A stretch of DNA of 64,000 nucleotides from Jatrophihabitans cynanchi (GTDB lineage Bacteria; Actinomycetota; Actinomycetes; Mycobacteriales; Jatrophihabitantaceae): assembly GCF_027247405.1 (NCBI RefSeq), contig NZ_CP097463.1, forward strand, positions 248,001 through 312,000, read 5' to 3'. The notes below the pieces were generated by a model that made no database searches, had not been told where the DNA came from, and saw nothing but the letters and a program-made list of their open reading frames with translations. The position numbers and the translations under genes were made by a program. This document shows, piece by piece, positions 45,511 through 54,139 of the stretch (its first letter is position 1; every line of letters begins with the position of its first letter).

Positions 45511-46599
45511 TCATGCCTGCCACGTCCCGACGCCGGCCGGGGTGCTGGCACGCAGCAGTCGGCCCTGCTCGCCGTCCAGTCGTTGCATCAGCAGCCCGAC
45601 CGACTGCGCCCGGGGCAGCACGGCTGCCAGGGCGGCCGCGTCCGGTGCCGCGCCCGGACCGGACAGGCGCAGCAGCAAGGTGGCCACCAGCTCCTCACGC
45701 GGGCCGAGCCGCTGCAACAGCAGGGTGCTCACCGCCACCGCGGCGGGTGCGGCAGCGGCGACCCGGGCGAGGGCGTCGGGTGCGTCTCCGCTGCCGCTGA
45801 CCACGAACGAGGTCGACCAGGTTCCGCCCACGGTGATGTCGCTCCATCGCTCGGCGGTCGGCGGCAGCGAGTTGTCCGGACGCAGTTCGGCGGGCCCGAG
45901 GCAGGTGCTGAACAGGGCGCTGACCCCGCGCTCGTCCAGCCGCCGCACCCGCACGCCGGCGGCGGCCAGGACCTGCTCGCAGCGCAGCGCGCACCGGCGC
46001 AGGATCTGCTGCAGTGCGGCCTCGGTGCCGCCCCGGTCGGCCACCGCGGCCGCGGCCAGCACGCTGTCCACGGTGAGCACGCAGTAGCGCATCGTGACCC
46101 GGGCCGGTGCGGGCACCGGCCCGGCCGGCGCCCCGGCGGCAGTGCGGGCCGGCGAGTACACGGTCAGCAGCCGGACGCTGGCCAGCGGTACGTCCTCGAC
46201 GCGCAGCAACGCCGCGAGCTGCTGGACCGACACGGGCGCGTCGTCGTTGCACACGCCGTCGAGGGCGAGCTCCAGCGGCAGCGCCCAGGTCGTGCCCGAA
46301 CGCACCGCGCCGAACGGGGTCCCCTGGCTGCCCGGCGGGACGGTCACGATCTGGTAGCCGCCGAACAGCGACTGCAGCCCCGGCCCGCGCACGGCCTGCC
46401 GCCGGCGCAGCATCGAGAGCCACGACAGCGCGAGCTGGTACAGCCAGCGCCGGTGCACAGGCACCGCGGCCAGCGCGAGCAGGGCGGCCGCCGCCACGGC
46501 GCCGATCCACAGCCAGGCTCCGCGGGCGGCGATACCGGCAACCAGCGCGGCCGCGGCCGTCTCGAGCAGGACGAGCTGCACCCGGGTCGGCAGCGGCAC
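45511..46599 (-). CDS. eccE: type VII secretion protein EccE
   Basis: A 362-residue protein. GTG at 46599 has GGAGG 5 nt upstream. Two transmembrane helices at the N terminus (about 8-48, LVLLETAAAALVAGIAARGA and WIGAVAAAALLALAAVPV) are followed by a basic turn and a soluble region with the EccE-type pattern: GTTWALPLELALDGVCNDDA, ARVTMRYCVLTVDS and a long alpha/beta C-terminal domain. EccE is the peripheral subunit of the ESX membrane complex and is the least conserved component. The assignment rests on topology and position beside eccB, eccC and eccD. Confidence 0.82.
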   Translation of the reverse strand: MPLPTRVQLVLLETAAAALVAGIAARGAWLWIGAVAAAALLALAAVPVHRRWLYQLALSWLSMLRRRQAVRGPGLQSLFGGYQIVTVPPGSQGTPFGAVRSGTTWALPLELALDGVCNDDAPVSVQQLAALLRVEDVPLASVRLLTVYSPARTAAGAPAGPVPAPARVTMRYCVLTVDSVLAAAAVADRGGTEAALQQILRRCALRCEQVLAAAGVRVRRLDERGVSALFSTCLGPAELRPDNSLPPTAERWSDITVGGTWSTSFVVSGSGDAPDALARVAAAAPAAVAVSTLLLQRLGPREELVATLLLRLSGPGAAPDAAALAAVLPRAQSVGLLMQRLDGEQGRLLRASTPAGVGTWQA

Positions 46600-46729
46600 C
46601 GGTACCTCCTTGAGCCGGGATCGAACGGATCGGAACGAAACCAGCAGATCATCGCAGCTCAGGACACGACGGTCAGGGCCGTATCCTGTGCACCGGCCGA
46701 CCGAGCCGCAGCCGCGAGACGGGAGCGAC

Positions 46730-48148
46730 GTGCAGACCAGGCGGGACCAGCTGCAGGCATACCGGTTCCTGACCCGGCGTGCCCTCGCCGCACTGGTCAC
46801 CGGAGAGCCGAACGCCGTCGAGCCGCCCATGCGCCGGCTGACGCTCACCACGGTCTCCGGGATCATGATCGCCGCCGTGGTCGCCGCCGGGTTCGCGTTC
46901 GTCGGCCTGGTCCACCCGAGCGTCGGAGACAAGTGGCGCAAGCAGGGCGCGATCATCGTCGAGCGCGAGACCGGGGCGCGGTACGTCCTGCTCAAGAACG
47001 TCCTGCATCCGGTGCTCAACTACTCCTCGGCGGTGCTCGCGGTGAGCGGCTCGGGCGGGGCGAACGCCGACGTGGTCCTGGTCGACCGCGCGGAGCTGAA
47101 CGGCACCACGCGAGGCCCGGCTATCGGCATCGCCGGAATCCCGGACTCGCTGCCGTCGGCGGCCAACCTGGTCAGCTCGCCGTGGACGGCCTGCTCGCGC
47201 CAGCAGGCGGACGCCCAGGGCTCGATCACCGCCCGGGTCAGCCTGTACGCCGGCAGCGACCCGGCGCGGGCGGCGATCGGCAAGGACGCCGGGGTCATCG
47301 CCCGCACGCCGAGCGGCGACACCTACCTGTTGTGGCACGGCACCCGGATGAAGGTCGGCTCGGACGAGGTGCTGGTGGCGCTCGGCCTGAAGACCGCGCC
47401 GGTGCTCACCGTCGGGACGTCGTTCCTGAACGCGGTTCCAGCGGCCGCGCCGTTGCAACCGCCACACCTGACCGGACTCGGCGCGCCCGGTCCGCAGCTC
47501 AGCGGACGGCCGCTGCGGGTCGGGCAGATCCTGCAGGTGGGCACGAGCGAACAGTTCTTCGTCGCACTGCAGCACGGCTTCGCCCCGGTCGACTTCGTCC
47601 AGGCGCATCTGCTGGAGGCGCTGCCGATGCCCGAGGGCGGCTTCCTGCGCCCGCTGCCGATCACCGAGGACGTCGCGCTGGGCCTGACCGGTGCGGCGGC
47701 GCCCGCGCCGGACGTCGACGACCTGCAGCGGCAGTTCACCGGGTTGCCCGACTCGGTGCCGGCGATCGACCCCGGACCGAGTCAGGGCGGTGGCCTGTGT
47801 GCGGTCTACCGGCACGCCGAGAGCCCGACCCTGCAGGTACCTCCGAGCCGGCTGACCGACGCGCTGAACGGGCCGGTCACCGACACCGAGCAGTCCCAGC
47901 GCGGGCTGGCCGACGAGGTCGTACTGGCACCCGGCCACGCGGCGGTGGTGAGCCCGGGCTCGAGCGCCGGCACCGTGTTCGTCGTCGCCGATCCGGGCAA
48001 GAAGTACGCCGCCGCCTCCATCGACGCCCTCGCCGGCTTCGGGTACGGCGCGGTCAGGGCGAGCACGCTGCCGGCCGGGTTGCTGGGCATGATCCCGCTC
48101 GGGCCGGCCCTCGACGCCGAGGCAGCGCGCCGCCCGGTGTCCGGTTGA
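46730..48148 (+). CDS. eccB: type VII secretion protein EccB
   Basis: A 472-residue protein beginning with the family-typical VQTRRDQLQAYRFLTRRALA (GTG at 46730, GGGAG upstream). One transmembrane helix lies at about 42-65, and the rest is a large extracytoplasmic domain with repeated beta segments (for example GARYVLLKNVLHPVLNYSSA) and cysteines that can form the conserved disulphide. EccB forms the periplasm-facing part of the ESX complex. TATCCT at 46682-46687 could be its minus-10. It diverges from eccE and reads toward the WXG100 pair, with a 175-bp gap before it. Confidence 0.93.
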   Translation: MQTRRDQLQAYRFLTRRALAALVTGEPNAVEPPMRRLTLTTVSGIMIAAVVAAGFAFVGLVHPSVGDKWRKQGAIIVERETGARYVLLKNVLHPVLNYSSAVLAVSGSGGANADVVLVDRAELNGTTRGPAIGIAGIPDSLPSAANLVSSPWTACSRQQADAQGSITARVSLYAGSDPARAAIGKDAGVIARTPSGDTYLLWHGTRMKVGSDEVLVALGLKTAPVLTVGTSFLNAVPAAAPLQPPHLTGLGAPGPQLSGRPLRVGQILQVGTSEQFFVALQHGFAPVDFVQAHLLEALPMPEGGFLRPLPITEDVALGLTGAAAPAPDVDDLQRQFTGLPDSVPAIDPGPSQGGGLCAVYRHAESPTLQVPPSRLTDALNGPVTDTEQSQRGLADEVVLAPGHAAVVSPGSSAGTVFVVADPGKKYAAASIDALAGFGYGAVRASTLPAGLLGMIPLGPALDAEAARRPVSG

Positions 48149-48310
48149 GCCGGAGGTAAAGTCTCGCTGCCGAGACATGTGATCTTGGCGCCTCGGCTGG
48201 GTACCACGGCCTCGCGCCGGTTCAGGGCCGTGCACAGTGGCGGGTTCACCACGACTTTTGTACGGTTATGGCCAGCCGACGCAAGATCCACTACAGACCT
48301 GATCGAAGAG

Positions 48311-48940
48311 AGGGGACCGCACCGTGGCTCAGTACACGACCAGTCAGGAGGCCATGGCGCAGGGTGCCGTCAAGGTCGACGACGCCGCCACCCAGATCCA
48401 GGGCCACATCAGCAACCTGCGCGCCGAGGTGGAGACCATGCTCGGCGGCTGGCGCGGCCAAGCCGCCGGCGCCTTCGTCCAGGTCCACGACGCCTTCGAA
48501 CAACAAGCCAACAAGATCAACAACGCGTTGCGGCAGATGCACGACGCCCTGCTGGCCACCCACCGCACCTACGGCACCCAGGAAAGCGACCAAACCCAAT
48601 CCCTGACCGGCCTCGCCGGCCAGATCAACGCCTGAACCCGAAACGGAACCAGAACACCATGGGTGAGATCCACGTCCAGTTCGAATCCCTGCAGACCGGC
48701 GCGCAGGGCATCCACAACAACTACGCCAAACTCACAGCCACCCTCGAACAACTCGAATCAGACCTGCAACCGATGATCGCCACCTGGAGCGGCGCAGCCC
48801 AAGAGTCCTACCTGGCCTGCAAGAAACAATGGGACGACGCCGCCCTGGCCCTGTCCCAAGTCCTGAACAACATCGGCCAAGCCGTCAACCAAGCCCACGA
48901 CAACTACACCGCAGCCGAGAACGCCGCCCGCAACAACTGG
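48311..48940 (+). repeat. 630-bp perfect direct repeat, copy 1 (WXG100 gene pair)
   Basis: Bases 48311-48940 appear identical, base for base, to 53460-54089, an offset of 5149 bp. The repeat starts in the ribosome-binding region of the first gene (aggggacc) and ends one codon before the stop of the second. Codon use inside it (many CAA, AAC and GAA) differs from the CAG/GAG-dominated neighbours. Confidence 0.9.
48324..48635 (+). CDS. WXG100 family protein, EsxB-like (copy 1)
   Basis: A 103-residue secreted effector/partner protein of the type VII system. It is a helical hairpin with the turn motif WRG at 43-45 and a YxxxE export signal, YGTQE, at 83-87 just after the second helix. WXG100 proteins are exported as dimers through EccC; the C-terminal YxxxD/E signal is read by the ATPase. 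GTG at 48324 follows GAGGGG. It is paired with the next gene at a 23-bp gap. An identical copy lies at 53473-53784. Confidence 0.93.
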   Translation: MAQYTTSQEAMAQGAVKVDDAATQIQGHISNLRAEVETMLGGWRGQAAGAFVQVHDAFEQQANKINNALRQMHDALLATHRTYGTQESDQTQSLTGLAGQINA

Positions 48941-48946
48941 TCCTGA
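48659..48946 (+). CDS. WXG100 family protein, EsxA-like (copy 1)
   Basis: A 95-residue helical-hairpin protein with WSG at 43-45 and YTAAE (YxxxE) at 83-87. It ends NNWS, whereas the duplicate ends NNWA, the only residue difference between the two copies. It is the probable heterodimer partner of the preceding WXG100 protein. Both partners carry a YxxxE motif here, which is unusual since normally one suffices. Gln/Asn content is high. Confidence 0.93.
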   Translation: MGEIHVQFESLQTGAQGIHNNYAKLTATLEQLESDLQPMIATWSGAAQESYLACKKQWDDAALALSQVLNNIGQAVNQAHDNYTAAENAARNNWS

Positions 48947-49005
48947 GCTGGTAAGCCCGCGCCGGGGGTCCGGCGCGGCTCGGGCCGGGGGGAAGGATCG
49001 AGAGC

Positions 49006-49377
49006 GTGAGCTCACCCACCAAGGGTTTCAGCGTCAAGCCCGATCAGCTCACTGACGTGGCCGACGCGGTGAAGGCGCTGCTGGACGACCTGTCCGGCAA
49101 CACCGGCTACGTCCCGGGCAATCTGCCGCGCTACCGGGAGAAGGCGGGCAAGCAGGTCCTCGAGCAGGCCCTCGCCAGCTTCTGGAGCGGTGAGGACGTG
49201 TTCGCCACCGCATACGGCTACGAGCACGACGGCATCGTGCAGACGATGACCGAGATGGTCAAGCAGTTGACGCAACTGGAGTCGGCCTGCCGCACCACGG
49301 CCGCGCAGTACCAGCACCGCGACACGCAGTCGAAGAAGACGGTTACGAACAGCGACCCGCTGTCGTACAACCAGTGA
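49006..49377 (+). CDS. Esx/WXG-like type VII substrate
   Basis: A 123-residue, mostly helical protein with a WSG turn at 60-62 and a YQHRD (YxxxD) export signal at 102-106. The helix before the turn is interrupted by a Pro/Gly stretch (GNTGYVPGNLPRY). It resembles the longer Esx-like proteins encoded next to PPE- or EspB-like proteins. GTG at 49006 follows GGGGGAAGG. The next gene starts 16 bp after its stop, so the two are likely partners. Confidence 0.8.
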   Translation: MSSPTKGFSVKPDQLTDVADAVKALLDDLSGNTGYVPGNLPRYREKAGKQVLEQALASFWSGEDVFATAYGYEHDGIVQTMTEMVKQLTQLESACRTTAAQYQHRDTQSKKTVTNSDPLSYNQ

Positions 49378-49393
49378 CGGATGGGTTCGCGCC

Positions 49394-50539
49394 ATGACCG
49401 GTAACCAGCACGTCATCAACACGGGCTCGAACGACTTCGACGTCGTCGTCACGAAGTACGGCGACGCCGCCGGGACGAAGGCCCAGTTCAAGAACAGCGA
49501 CCCGTCCAAGATCGACCCGCTGATCCAGGAGAACTACTCCACCTATACTTTCGCCACCCAGCACCTGGCGCCTGCGCTGCAGAAGATTCGCAGGGATCTG
49601 GCGGCATGCTGGACGGGTGAGAACGCGAACAACGCGCTACAGATCGTCGACACGCTGATGGGCGACGCCGACACGATCGGCACGAACGCCAATGCCTGCA
49701 AGGCGTCCTTCGACGAGTTCCAGAAGTCGTGGAGCACGCTCAAGGGCAGGGCCGAGAACCTCGACGACGGCTTCGCGTTCACCAGCCTGGGCGCCGACGA
49801 CGGCCAGGCGCACGAGATCTACAAGCAGTTCAACGACGCGATGGACACCGCGATGCACGCCATGCCGTCGCAGCTCGTCTACCACACACCGCTGACCCAG
49901 GGCGACGACCACAACCAGACGCCCGGCGGCCCTGGTCCCGGGCCGGGAAACTTCGGTCCCGGACCCGGGCCGGGAAGCTTCGGTCCCGGCAACTACGGAC
50001 CCGGGCCCGCAAGCGGCCCGGGCCACTACGGTCCGGGCCCGGGCGACGGTCCCGGCAACTATGGTCCCGGTAACGGTCCTGGCTACGGTCCTGGCTACGG
50101 TCCTGGAAGCTACGGCCCCGGCGGCTACGGGCCCGGAAGCTACGGTCCGGGCCAGGGCAGCTACGGCTCCGGGTACGGCACCGACCCGAGCAACGTCGGC
50201 AGCTCGCTCGCCGGCTACGACGGCGGCGCTGCCGGCTCGGGTGGGTTCGGTCCCGGCGGCGGTCTGGGTGCGGGCGGTCTGGGTGCGGGCGGTCTGGGTG
50301 CCGGCGGTGGCCTCGGCAGCGGCGCGGCAGGGGGTGCGATGGCAGGCGGCGGTGTCGGTGGCGGTGTCGGCGGTGGCGGCGCGGCCGGGCCGGGCGCTGG
50401 CGGTGGCCGGGGCGGCATGATGATGCCGATGCACGGCGCCGGCCAGAACGGTGATCAGGAGCGCGACCGCAGCACCTGGCTCAGCGAAGACGACAGCGTG
50501 TGGGGCGCCGACGAAGCGCCACCCGGCCTGATCACGTGA
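49394..50539 (+). CDS. type VII substrate with WXG helical domain and Gly-Pro-rich repeat tail
   Basis: A 381-residue protein. Residues 1-170 are a helical domain with WTG at 73-75, like EspB or PPE-type partners. Residues 177-261 are GPG repeats with aromatic residues (GPGNFGPG, GPGSYGPG), and 280-345 are almost pure Gly/Ala (LGAGGLGAGG). The C-terminal 22 residues (TWLSEDDSVWGADEAPPGLI) resemble the conserved acidic end of other actinobacterial ESX substrates. The tail is expected to be disordered or fibrous outside the cell. The mycosin gene overlaps its stop (GTGA). Two downstream enzymes could act on it. Confidence 0.8.
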   Translation: MTGNQHVINTGSNDFDVVVTKYGDAAGTKAQFKNSDPSKIDPLIQENYSTYTFATQHLAPALQKIRRDLAACWTGENANNALQIVDTLMGDADTIGTNANACKASFDEFQKSWSTLKGRAENLDDGFAFTSLGADDGQAHEIYKQFNDAMDTAMHAMPSQLVYHTPLTQGDDHNQTPGGPGPGPGNFGPGPGPGSFGPGNYGPGPASGPGHYGPGPGDGPGNYGPGNGPGYGPGYGPGSYGPGGYGPGSYGPGQGSYGSGYGTDPSNVGSSLAGYDGGAAGSGGFGPGGGLGAGGLGAGGLGAGGGLGSGAAGGAMAGGGVGGGVGGGGAAGPGAGGGRGGMMMPMHGAGQNGDQERDRSTWLSEDDSVWGADEAPPGLIT

Positions 50540-51804
50540 CGCTGCGGTTCGCGCGCGCCGCCGGTAGCCCCCGGCGGCGCGCGAGCGTGTCGGCGGCCGG
50601 GTCGGCCCTTGTGCTGGTCGCCCTTTGCGCACCACCCGCGGTGGCGGGGGTGCCCGCGGCGCTGCCGCCGGCTGCCGTGTCGCCGAGCCAGGTCCAGGCC
50701 CAGCAGTGGTGGTTGGACAAGCTGAACGTCCGCAAGGCATGGACGATCAGCAAGGGCAAGGGCGTCACCGTCGCCGTGCTGGACGGCGGCGTCGACGCCT
50801 CGTTCGGCGACCTGCGCGGCGCGGTCGTGCCCGGCTTCGTGCCCGGAGGCAGCGGCGACGGCCGCAAGGACACCGACGCCAGCTATCACGGCACCCTGAT
50901 GGCCGACGACATCGCCGGCCGCGGCACCGGGTTCGGGCTGCTCGGCATCGCCCCCGAGGCGAAGATCATGCCGGTCGTCGTCCCGAACGACAACAACATC
51001 GAGGCCACGACGATCCTCGCCCTCGATCACCTGACGGCAATGGCGCACCCGCCCCAGGTCGTGAACATGTCCTACGGCTGGGAGGCACCCTGCTCGGCCG
51101 AGATGCGGCAGAGCGTCGCGCGGGCGACGGCGAAGGGCATGATCCTGGTGGCGTCGGCCGGCAACAAGGGCGAGCAGGGCAATCCGCCGTCAGCTCCGGC
51201 CTCGTGCCCCGGCGTCGTGGCGGTCGGCGCGGTCGATCAGAGCATCCAGCCGTGGTCGGGCAGTACCCGCGCCGGCTATGTCGCGCTCGCGGCGCCCGGC
51301 GTGCACATCATCGGCTATGACACCTCGGCCTCGACGCACTACGGCTACGCCGACGGCACCAGCGACTCCGCGGCGATCGTTTCCGGGATGTTCGCGTTGC
51401 TGCGCTCGCACTTTCCGAAGGCGAGTTCCCGCGACCTGGTGACGCGTGCCCTGTACATCACCTACTCCCTCGACGGCAGCAAGCACCAGCGCAACCCTGA
51501 GGTCGGTTTCGGCGTGGTGCTGCCGTACGACGCGCTGACCCGCGCCGTCCCGGCCGGCGCGGCGAACCCGGTCTACGACGCGATCACGACGACGCCGAGC
51601 ACGCCGCCGGTTCCGGCCACGTCGGCATCGGCACCGACCTCCGCGCCACCCGGCACCGGTTCCAGCAGCGCGCCGCCGGGCGCCGACGCCGGCAGCAACA
51701 GCAGCAACACCGGGTTGATCATCGGCATCGTCGTCGCGGTCGTCGTGGCCGCCGGGCTGTTCGTCCTGCTGCTGCTCCGGAGCAGACGACCCGCCCGGCG
51801 ATGA
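50536..51804 (+). CDS. mycP: mycosin protease MycP (type VII secretion-associated)
   Basis: A 422-residue subtilisin-like membrane protease. It has a signal peptide (about 1-38), catalytic Asp83 (VAVLDGGVD), His118 (SYHGT), oxyanion Asn210 (ASAGNKG) and Ser276 (GTSDSAA). A Thr/Pro/Ser-rich linker and a C-terminal transmembrane helix (about 395-417) with a basic stop-transfer end complete it. This is the standard mycosin layout, with the protease domain outside the membrane. MycP stabilises the ESX complex and processes substrates. GTG overlaps the upstream substrate gene, and its stop overlaps the oxygenase ATG. Confidence 0.95.
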   Translation: MTLRFARAAGSPRRRASVSAAGSALVLVALCAPPAVAGVPAALPPAAVSPSQVQAQQWWLDKLNVRKAWTISKGKGVTVAVLDGGVDASFGDLRGAVVPGFVPGGSGDGRKDTDASYHGTLMADDIAGRGTGFGLLGIAPEAKIMPVVVPNDNNIEATTILALDHLTAMAHPPQVVNMSYGWEAPCSAEMRQSVARATAKGMILVASAGNKGEQGNPPSAPASCPGVVAVGAVDQSIQPWSGSTRAGYVALAAPGVHIIGYDTSASTHYGYADGTSDSAAIVSGMFALLRSHFPKASSRDLVTRALYITYSLDGSKHQRNPEVGFGVVLPYDALTRAVPAGAANPVYDAITTTPSTPPVPATSASAPTSAPPGTGSSSAPPGADAGSNSSNTGLIIGIVVAVVVAAGLFVLLLLRSRRPARR

Positions 51805-52601
51805 CCTCGGACGGCGCGGGACAGCAGGCGGCGGCCGCCGGGAAGGTCGGCTCCGCGCTCGAGGACGTCCTGGCGCACCGCCGCTGGGTGCGCCGCGGCG
51901 CACCGTTCCCGCACGTCGTCGCGCAGAATGTGTTCGTGCCGCGGGTGTACGAGCCACTCGCCGCGCACTTCGCGGGCCTGCTGCGTGAGCACCCGGAAGC
52001 GTTCCGCCGGGACATGGCCGGCTACGACGCCGCCGGCGCCGGCCTCGACCGGCACCGCGGCGGCCCGCTCGAGCTGTTCCTGCGGCGCGACTGGCACGAC
52101 CTCATCGCGGGTGTCACCGGCGTGGCGGGCACGGGCGACGTCTCGGCCAGCCTGCACCACCATCAACCCGGCAGCGCCGCCGGTTGGCCGCACAACGACC
52201 TCAATCCCGGCTGGTTCCCCGCGGATCCGCCACCGGCGGACCGGGTTCAGGTGCCCGCCGACGGGCCGGTCTCCTATCACCACGGCACGCGCCCGGACGG
52301 CGTCGGCGCGCGCGAGACGGTGCGCGCCGTGGCGGTGCTGTTCTACCTGGCCAACCCGCCGTGGCAGCGCGGGGACGGCGGGGAAACGGCCCTGCTCGCC
52401 AGTGGCGATCGTGGACGCGGCCCCGCGACGCTGGTGCCGCCGCTGAACAACTCGCTGGTGCTGTTCGAGTGCACGCCACACTCGTGGCACGCGTTTTGCG
52501 CCAACCCGCGCACGCCGCGCAACTCGCTGGTGATGTGGCTGCACCGACCCAAGCCGGACGTCGTCACCAGGTGGGGGGAGCACAGCATTGTCCGCTGGTG
52601 A
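51801..52601 (+). CDS. 2-oxoglutarate/Fe(II)-dependent oxygenase (prolyl-4-hydroxylase-like) in the T7SS operon
   Basis: A 266-residue soluble enzyme of the 2OG-FeII_Oxy_3 type. The iron facial triad is His131 and Asp133 (GWPHNDLNP) with a distal His at 227 or 230 (CTPHSWHAF). Arg240 (RTPRNSLVMWLHR) is the 2-oxoglutarate anchor. FYLANPPWQRGDGGETALL is the typical strand before the turn. No signal peptide is present, so it would act before export. The ATG overlaps the mycP stop by four bases and the next gene overlaps its end by 14 bp, so it belongs to the secretion operon. Hydroxylation of Pro or another residue in an exported substrate is inferred. Confidence 0.82.
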   Translation: MTSDGAGQQAAAAGKVGSALEDVLAHRRWVRRGAPFPHVVAQNVFVPRVYEPLAAHFAGLLREHPEAFRRDMAGYDAAGAGLDRHRGGPLELFLRRDWHDLIAGVTGVAGTGDVSASLHHHQPGSAAGWPHNDLNPGWFPADPPPADRVQVPADGPVSYHHGTRPDGVGARETVRAVAVLFYLANPPWQRGDGGETALLASGDRGRGPATLVPPLNNSLVLFECTPHSWHAFCANPRTPRNSLVMWLHRPKPDVVTRWGEHSIVRW

Positions 52602-53343
52602 GAACCGCTCGTCGGGCGCCGAGCGGCGCGTCTGCCTGCTGACCGGGGCCGGCGGGACGCTCGGCGACACGTTCTGCCGCCGCTTTGCCGCCGACTACGA
52701 CATCGTCGCGGTGTGCCGCACCCGCGCGCCCGGCGTCCCGTCGCAGCTCGAGTCGTACCTGGATCCGCTCCAGCCCGCCGCCGAACTGCCCGAGAACGCC
52801 GCGCGGGTCCACGTGGTGTACGCCGATCTGGAGCAGCCCGGCCAGGTGGAGCGGGTGGTCGAACTCGCGCTGGCCCGGTTCGGCCGGATCGATCTGCTGG
52901 TCAACAACGCCGCGCTCGCCGCGCTGCACCCGCACGGCGTGGCCGACGGCGGTGCCGCGCTGCGCGACGTCGAGCGCATCTTCCGGGTGAATGTCGCGGT
53001 GCCGCTGGCGCTCGCCGTCCTGCTGGTGCAGCAGTTCTGGCGCGACCGGCAGGAAGAGAACAGGGCGGTCGGGCGCAACGTCGTGAACGTGTCCAGCCTG
53101 TCCGGCTCGCGGGTCTACCCGCACCGCGGCCAGGCCGTGTACGCGGCCTCGAAGGCGGCGCTGACGCACCTGACCCGGCAGCTGGGCGCCGAGTTCGCCA
53201 CGTACGGCGTCCGCGTCAACGCGGTGGCGCCGACCAGCTTCCCGGCCCTGGTGAGCACCGAGGCGGTTGCCGACGCGATCGTGCGGCTGGACCGCGAACC
53301 GGTCACCGGACAGGTGCTGGCGCTCGGGTCAGCACAGAGCTGA
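52588..53343 (+). CDS. short-chain dehydrogenase/reductase coupled to the oxygenase
   Basis: A 251-residue classical SDR. The cofactor motif is LLTGAGGTLGDTF (about 18-30), with NNAALAAL for the central strand. The catalytic Ser is in NVVNVSSLSGS, and Tyr and Lys are in VYAASKAAL. The TTG start at 52588 has GGGGGAG 7 nt upstream and overlaps the oxygenase stop by 14 bp, a strong coupling signal. Basic residues after the second strand (VCRTRAPG) hint at NADP preference. Partnership with the oxygenase suggests sequential oxidation and reduction of a small molecule or a modified side chain. The substrate is unknown. Confidence 0.85.
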   Translation: MSAGENRSSGAERRVCLLTGAGGTLGDTFCRRFAADYDIVAVCRTRAPGVPSQLESYLDPLQPAAELPENAARVHVVYADLEQPGQVERVVELALARFGRIDLLVNNAALAALHPHGVADGGAALRDVERIFRVNVAVPLALAVLLVQQFWRDRQEENRAVGRNVVNVSSLSGSRVYPHRGQAVYAASKAALTHLTRQLGAEFATYGVRVNAVAPTSFPALVSTEAVADAIVRLDREPVTGQVLALGSAQS

Positions 53344-53459
53344 TCACGGCACGTTAGAAGCGGCGGCGCGCAGGGTAAAGCAGCCGCACAGCGCGGGCGC
53401 GAACCCCGGCCAGGACGTCCGGACCGTACCCGCGGACCCGTACTTCGAACCCACGACGA

Positions 53460-54089
53460 AGGGGACCGCACCGTGGCTCAGTACACGACCAGTCAGGAGG
53501 CCATGGCGCAGGGTGCCGTCAAGGTCGACGACGCCGCCACCCAGATCCAGGGCCACATCAGCAACCTGCGCGCCGAGGTGGAGACCATGCTCGGCGGCTG
53601 GCGCGGCCAAGCCGCCGGCGCCTTCGTCCAGGTCCACGACGCCTTCGAACAACAAGCCAACAAGATCAACAACGCGTTGCGGCAGATGCACGACGCCCTG
53701 CTGGCCACCCACCGCACCTACGGCACCCAGGAAAGCGACCAAACCCAATCCCTGACCGGCCTCGCCGGCCAGATCAACGCCTGAACCCGAAACGGAACCA
53801 GAACACCATGGGTGAGATCCACGTCCAGTTCGAATCCCTGCAGACCGGCGCGCAGGGCATCCACAACAACTACGCCAAACTCACAGCCACCCTCGAACAA
53901 CTCGAATCAGACCTGCAACCGATGATCGCCACCTGGAGCGGCGCAGCCCAAGAGTCCTACCTGGCCTGCAAGAAACAATGGGACGACGCCGCCCTGGCCC
54001 TGTCCCAAGTCCTGAACAACATCGGCCAAGCCGTCAACCAAGCCCACGACAACTACACCGCAGCCGAGAACGCCGCCCGCAACAACTGG
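53460..54089 (+). repeat. 630-bp perfect direct repeat, copy 2 (WXG100 gene pair)
   Basis: Second copy of 48311-48940. Flanking sequences differ completely, including the promoter regions; only GGTAAAG about 80-150 bp upstream occurs in both. The copies lie in the same orientation, about 4.5 kb apart, with the mycosin-oxygenase-SDR genes between. Confidence 0.9.
53473..53784 (+). CDS. WXG100 family protein, EsxB-like (copy 2)
   Basis: The protein and DNA are identical to the gene at 48324-48635: 103 residues, WRG turn at 43-45 and YGTQE at 83-87. It lies 129 bp after the SDR gene with a different upstream region, so its expression may differ from copy 1 even though the product does not. Confidence 0.93.
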   Translation: MAQYTTSQEAMAQGAVKVDDAATQIQGHISNLRAEVETMLGGWRGQAAGAFVQVHDAFEQQANKINNALRQMHDALLATHRTYGTQESDQTQSLTGLAGQINA

Positions 54090-54095
54090 GCCTAG
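53808..54095 (+). CDS. WXG100 family protein, EsxA-like (copy 2)
   Basis: A 95-residue protein identical to the product of 48659-48946 except for the last residue (Ala instead of Ser), which falls just outside the repeat. WSG is at 43-45 and YTAAE at 83-87. Its stop lies 44 bp from the convergent end of the second mycosin gene. A short tandem of gcGACCTGATCA units (about 54105-54140) lies in that gap. Confidence 0.93.
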   Translation: MGEIHVQFESLQTGAQGIHNNYAKLTATLEQLESDLQPMIATWSGAAQESYLACKKQWDDAALALSQVLNNIGQAVNQAHDNYTAAENAARNNWA

Positions 54096-54139
54096 CCGGC
54101 GGCCCGACCAGCGGCCTGATCAGCGACCTGATCAGCGAC

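Noticed and set aside
45085-48159. A 1024-codon plus-strand frame across eccE and eccB
   Set aside because: It crosses genes on both strands, is rich in Arg/Gln/Ala and has no family features. EccE and EccB explain the region.
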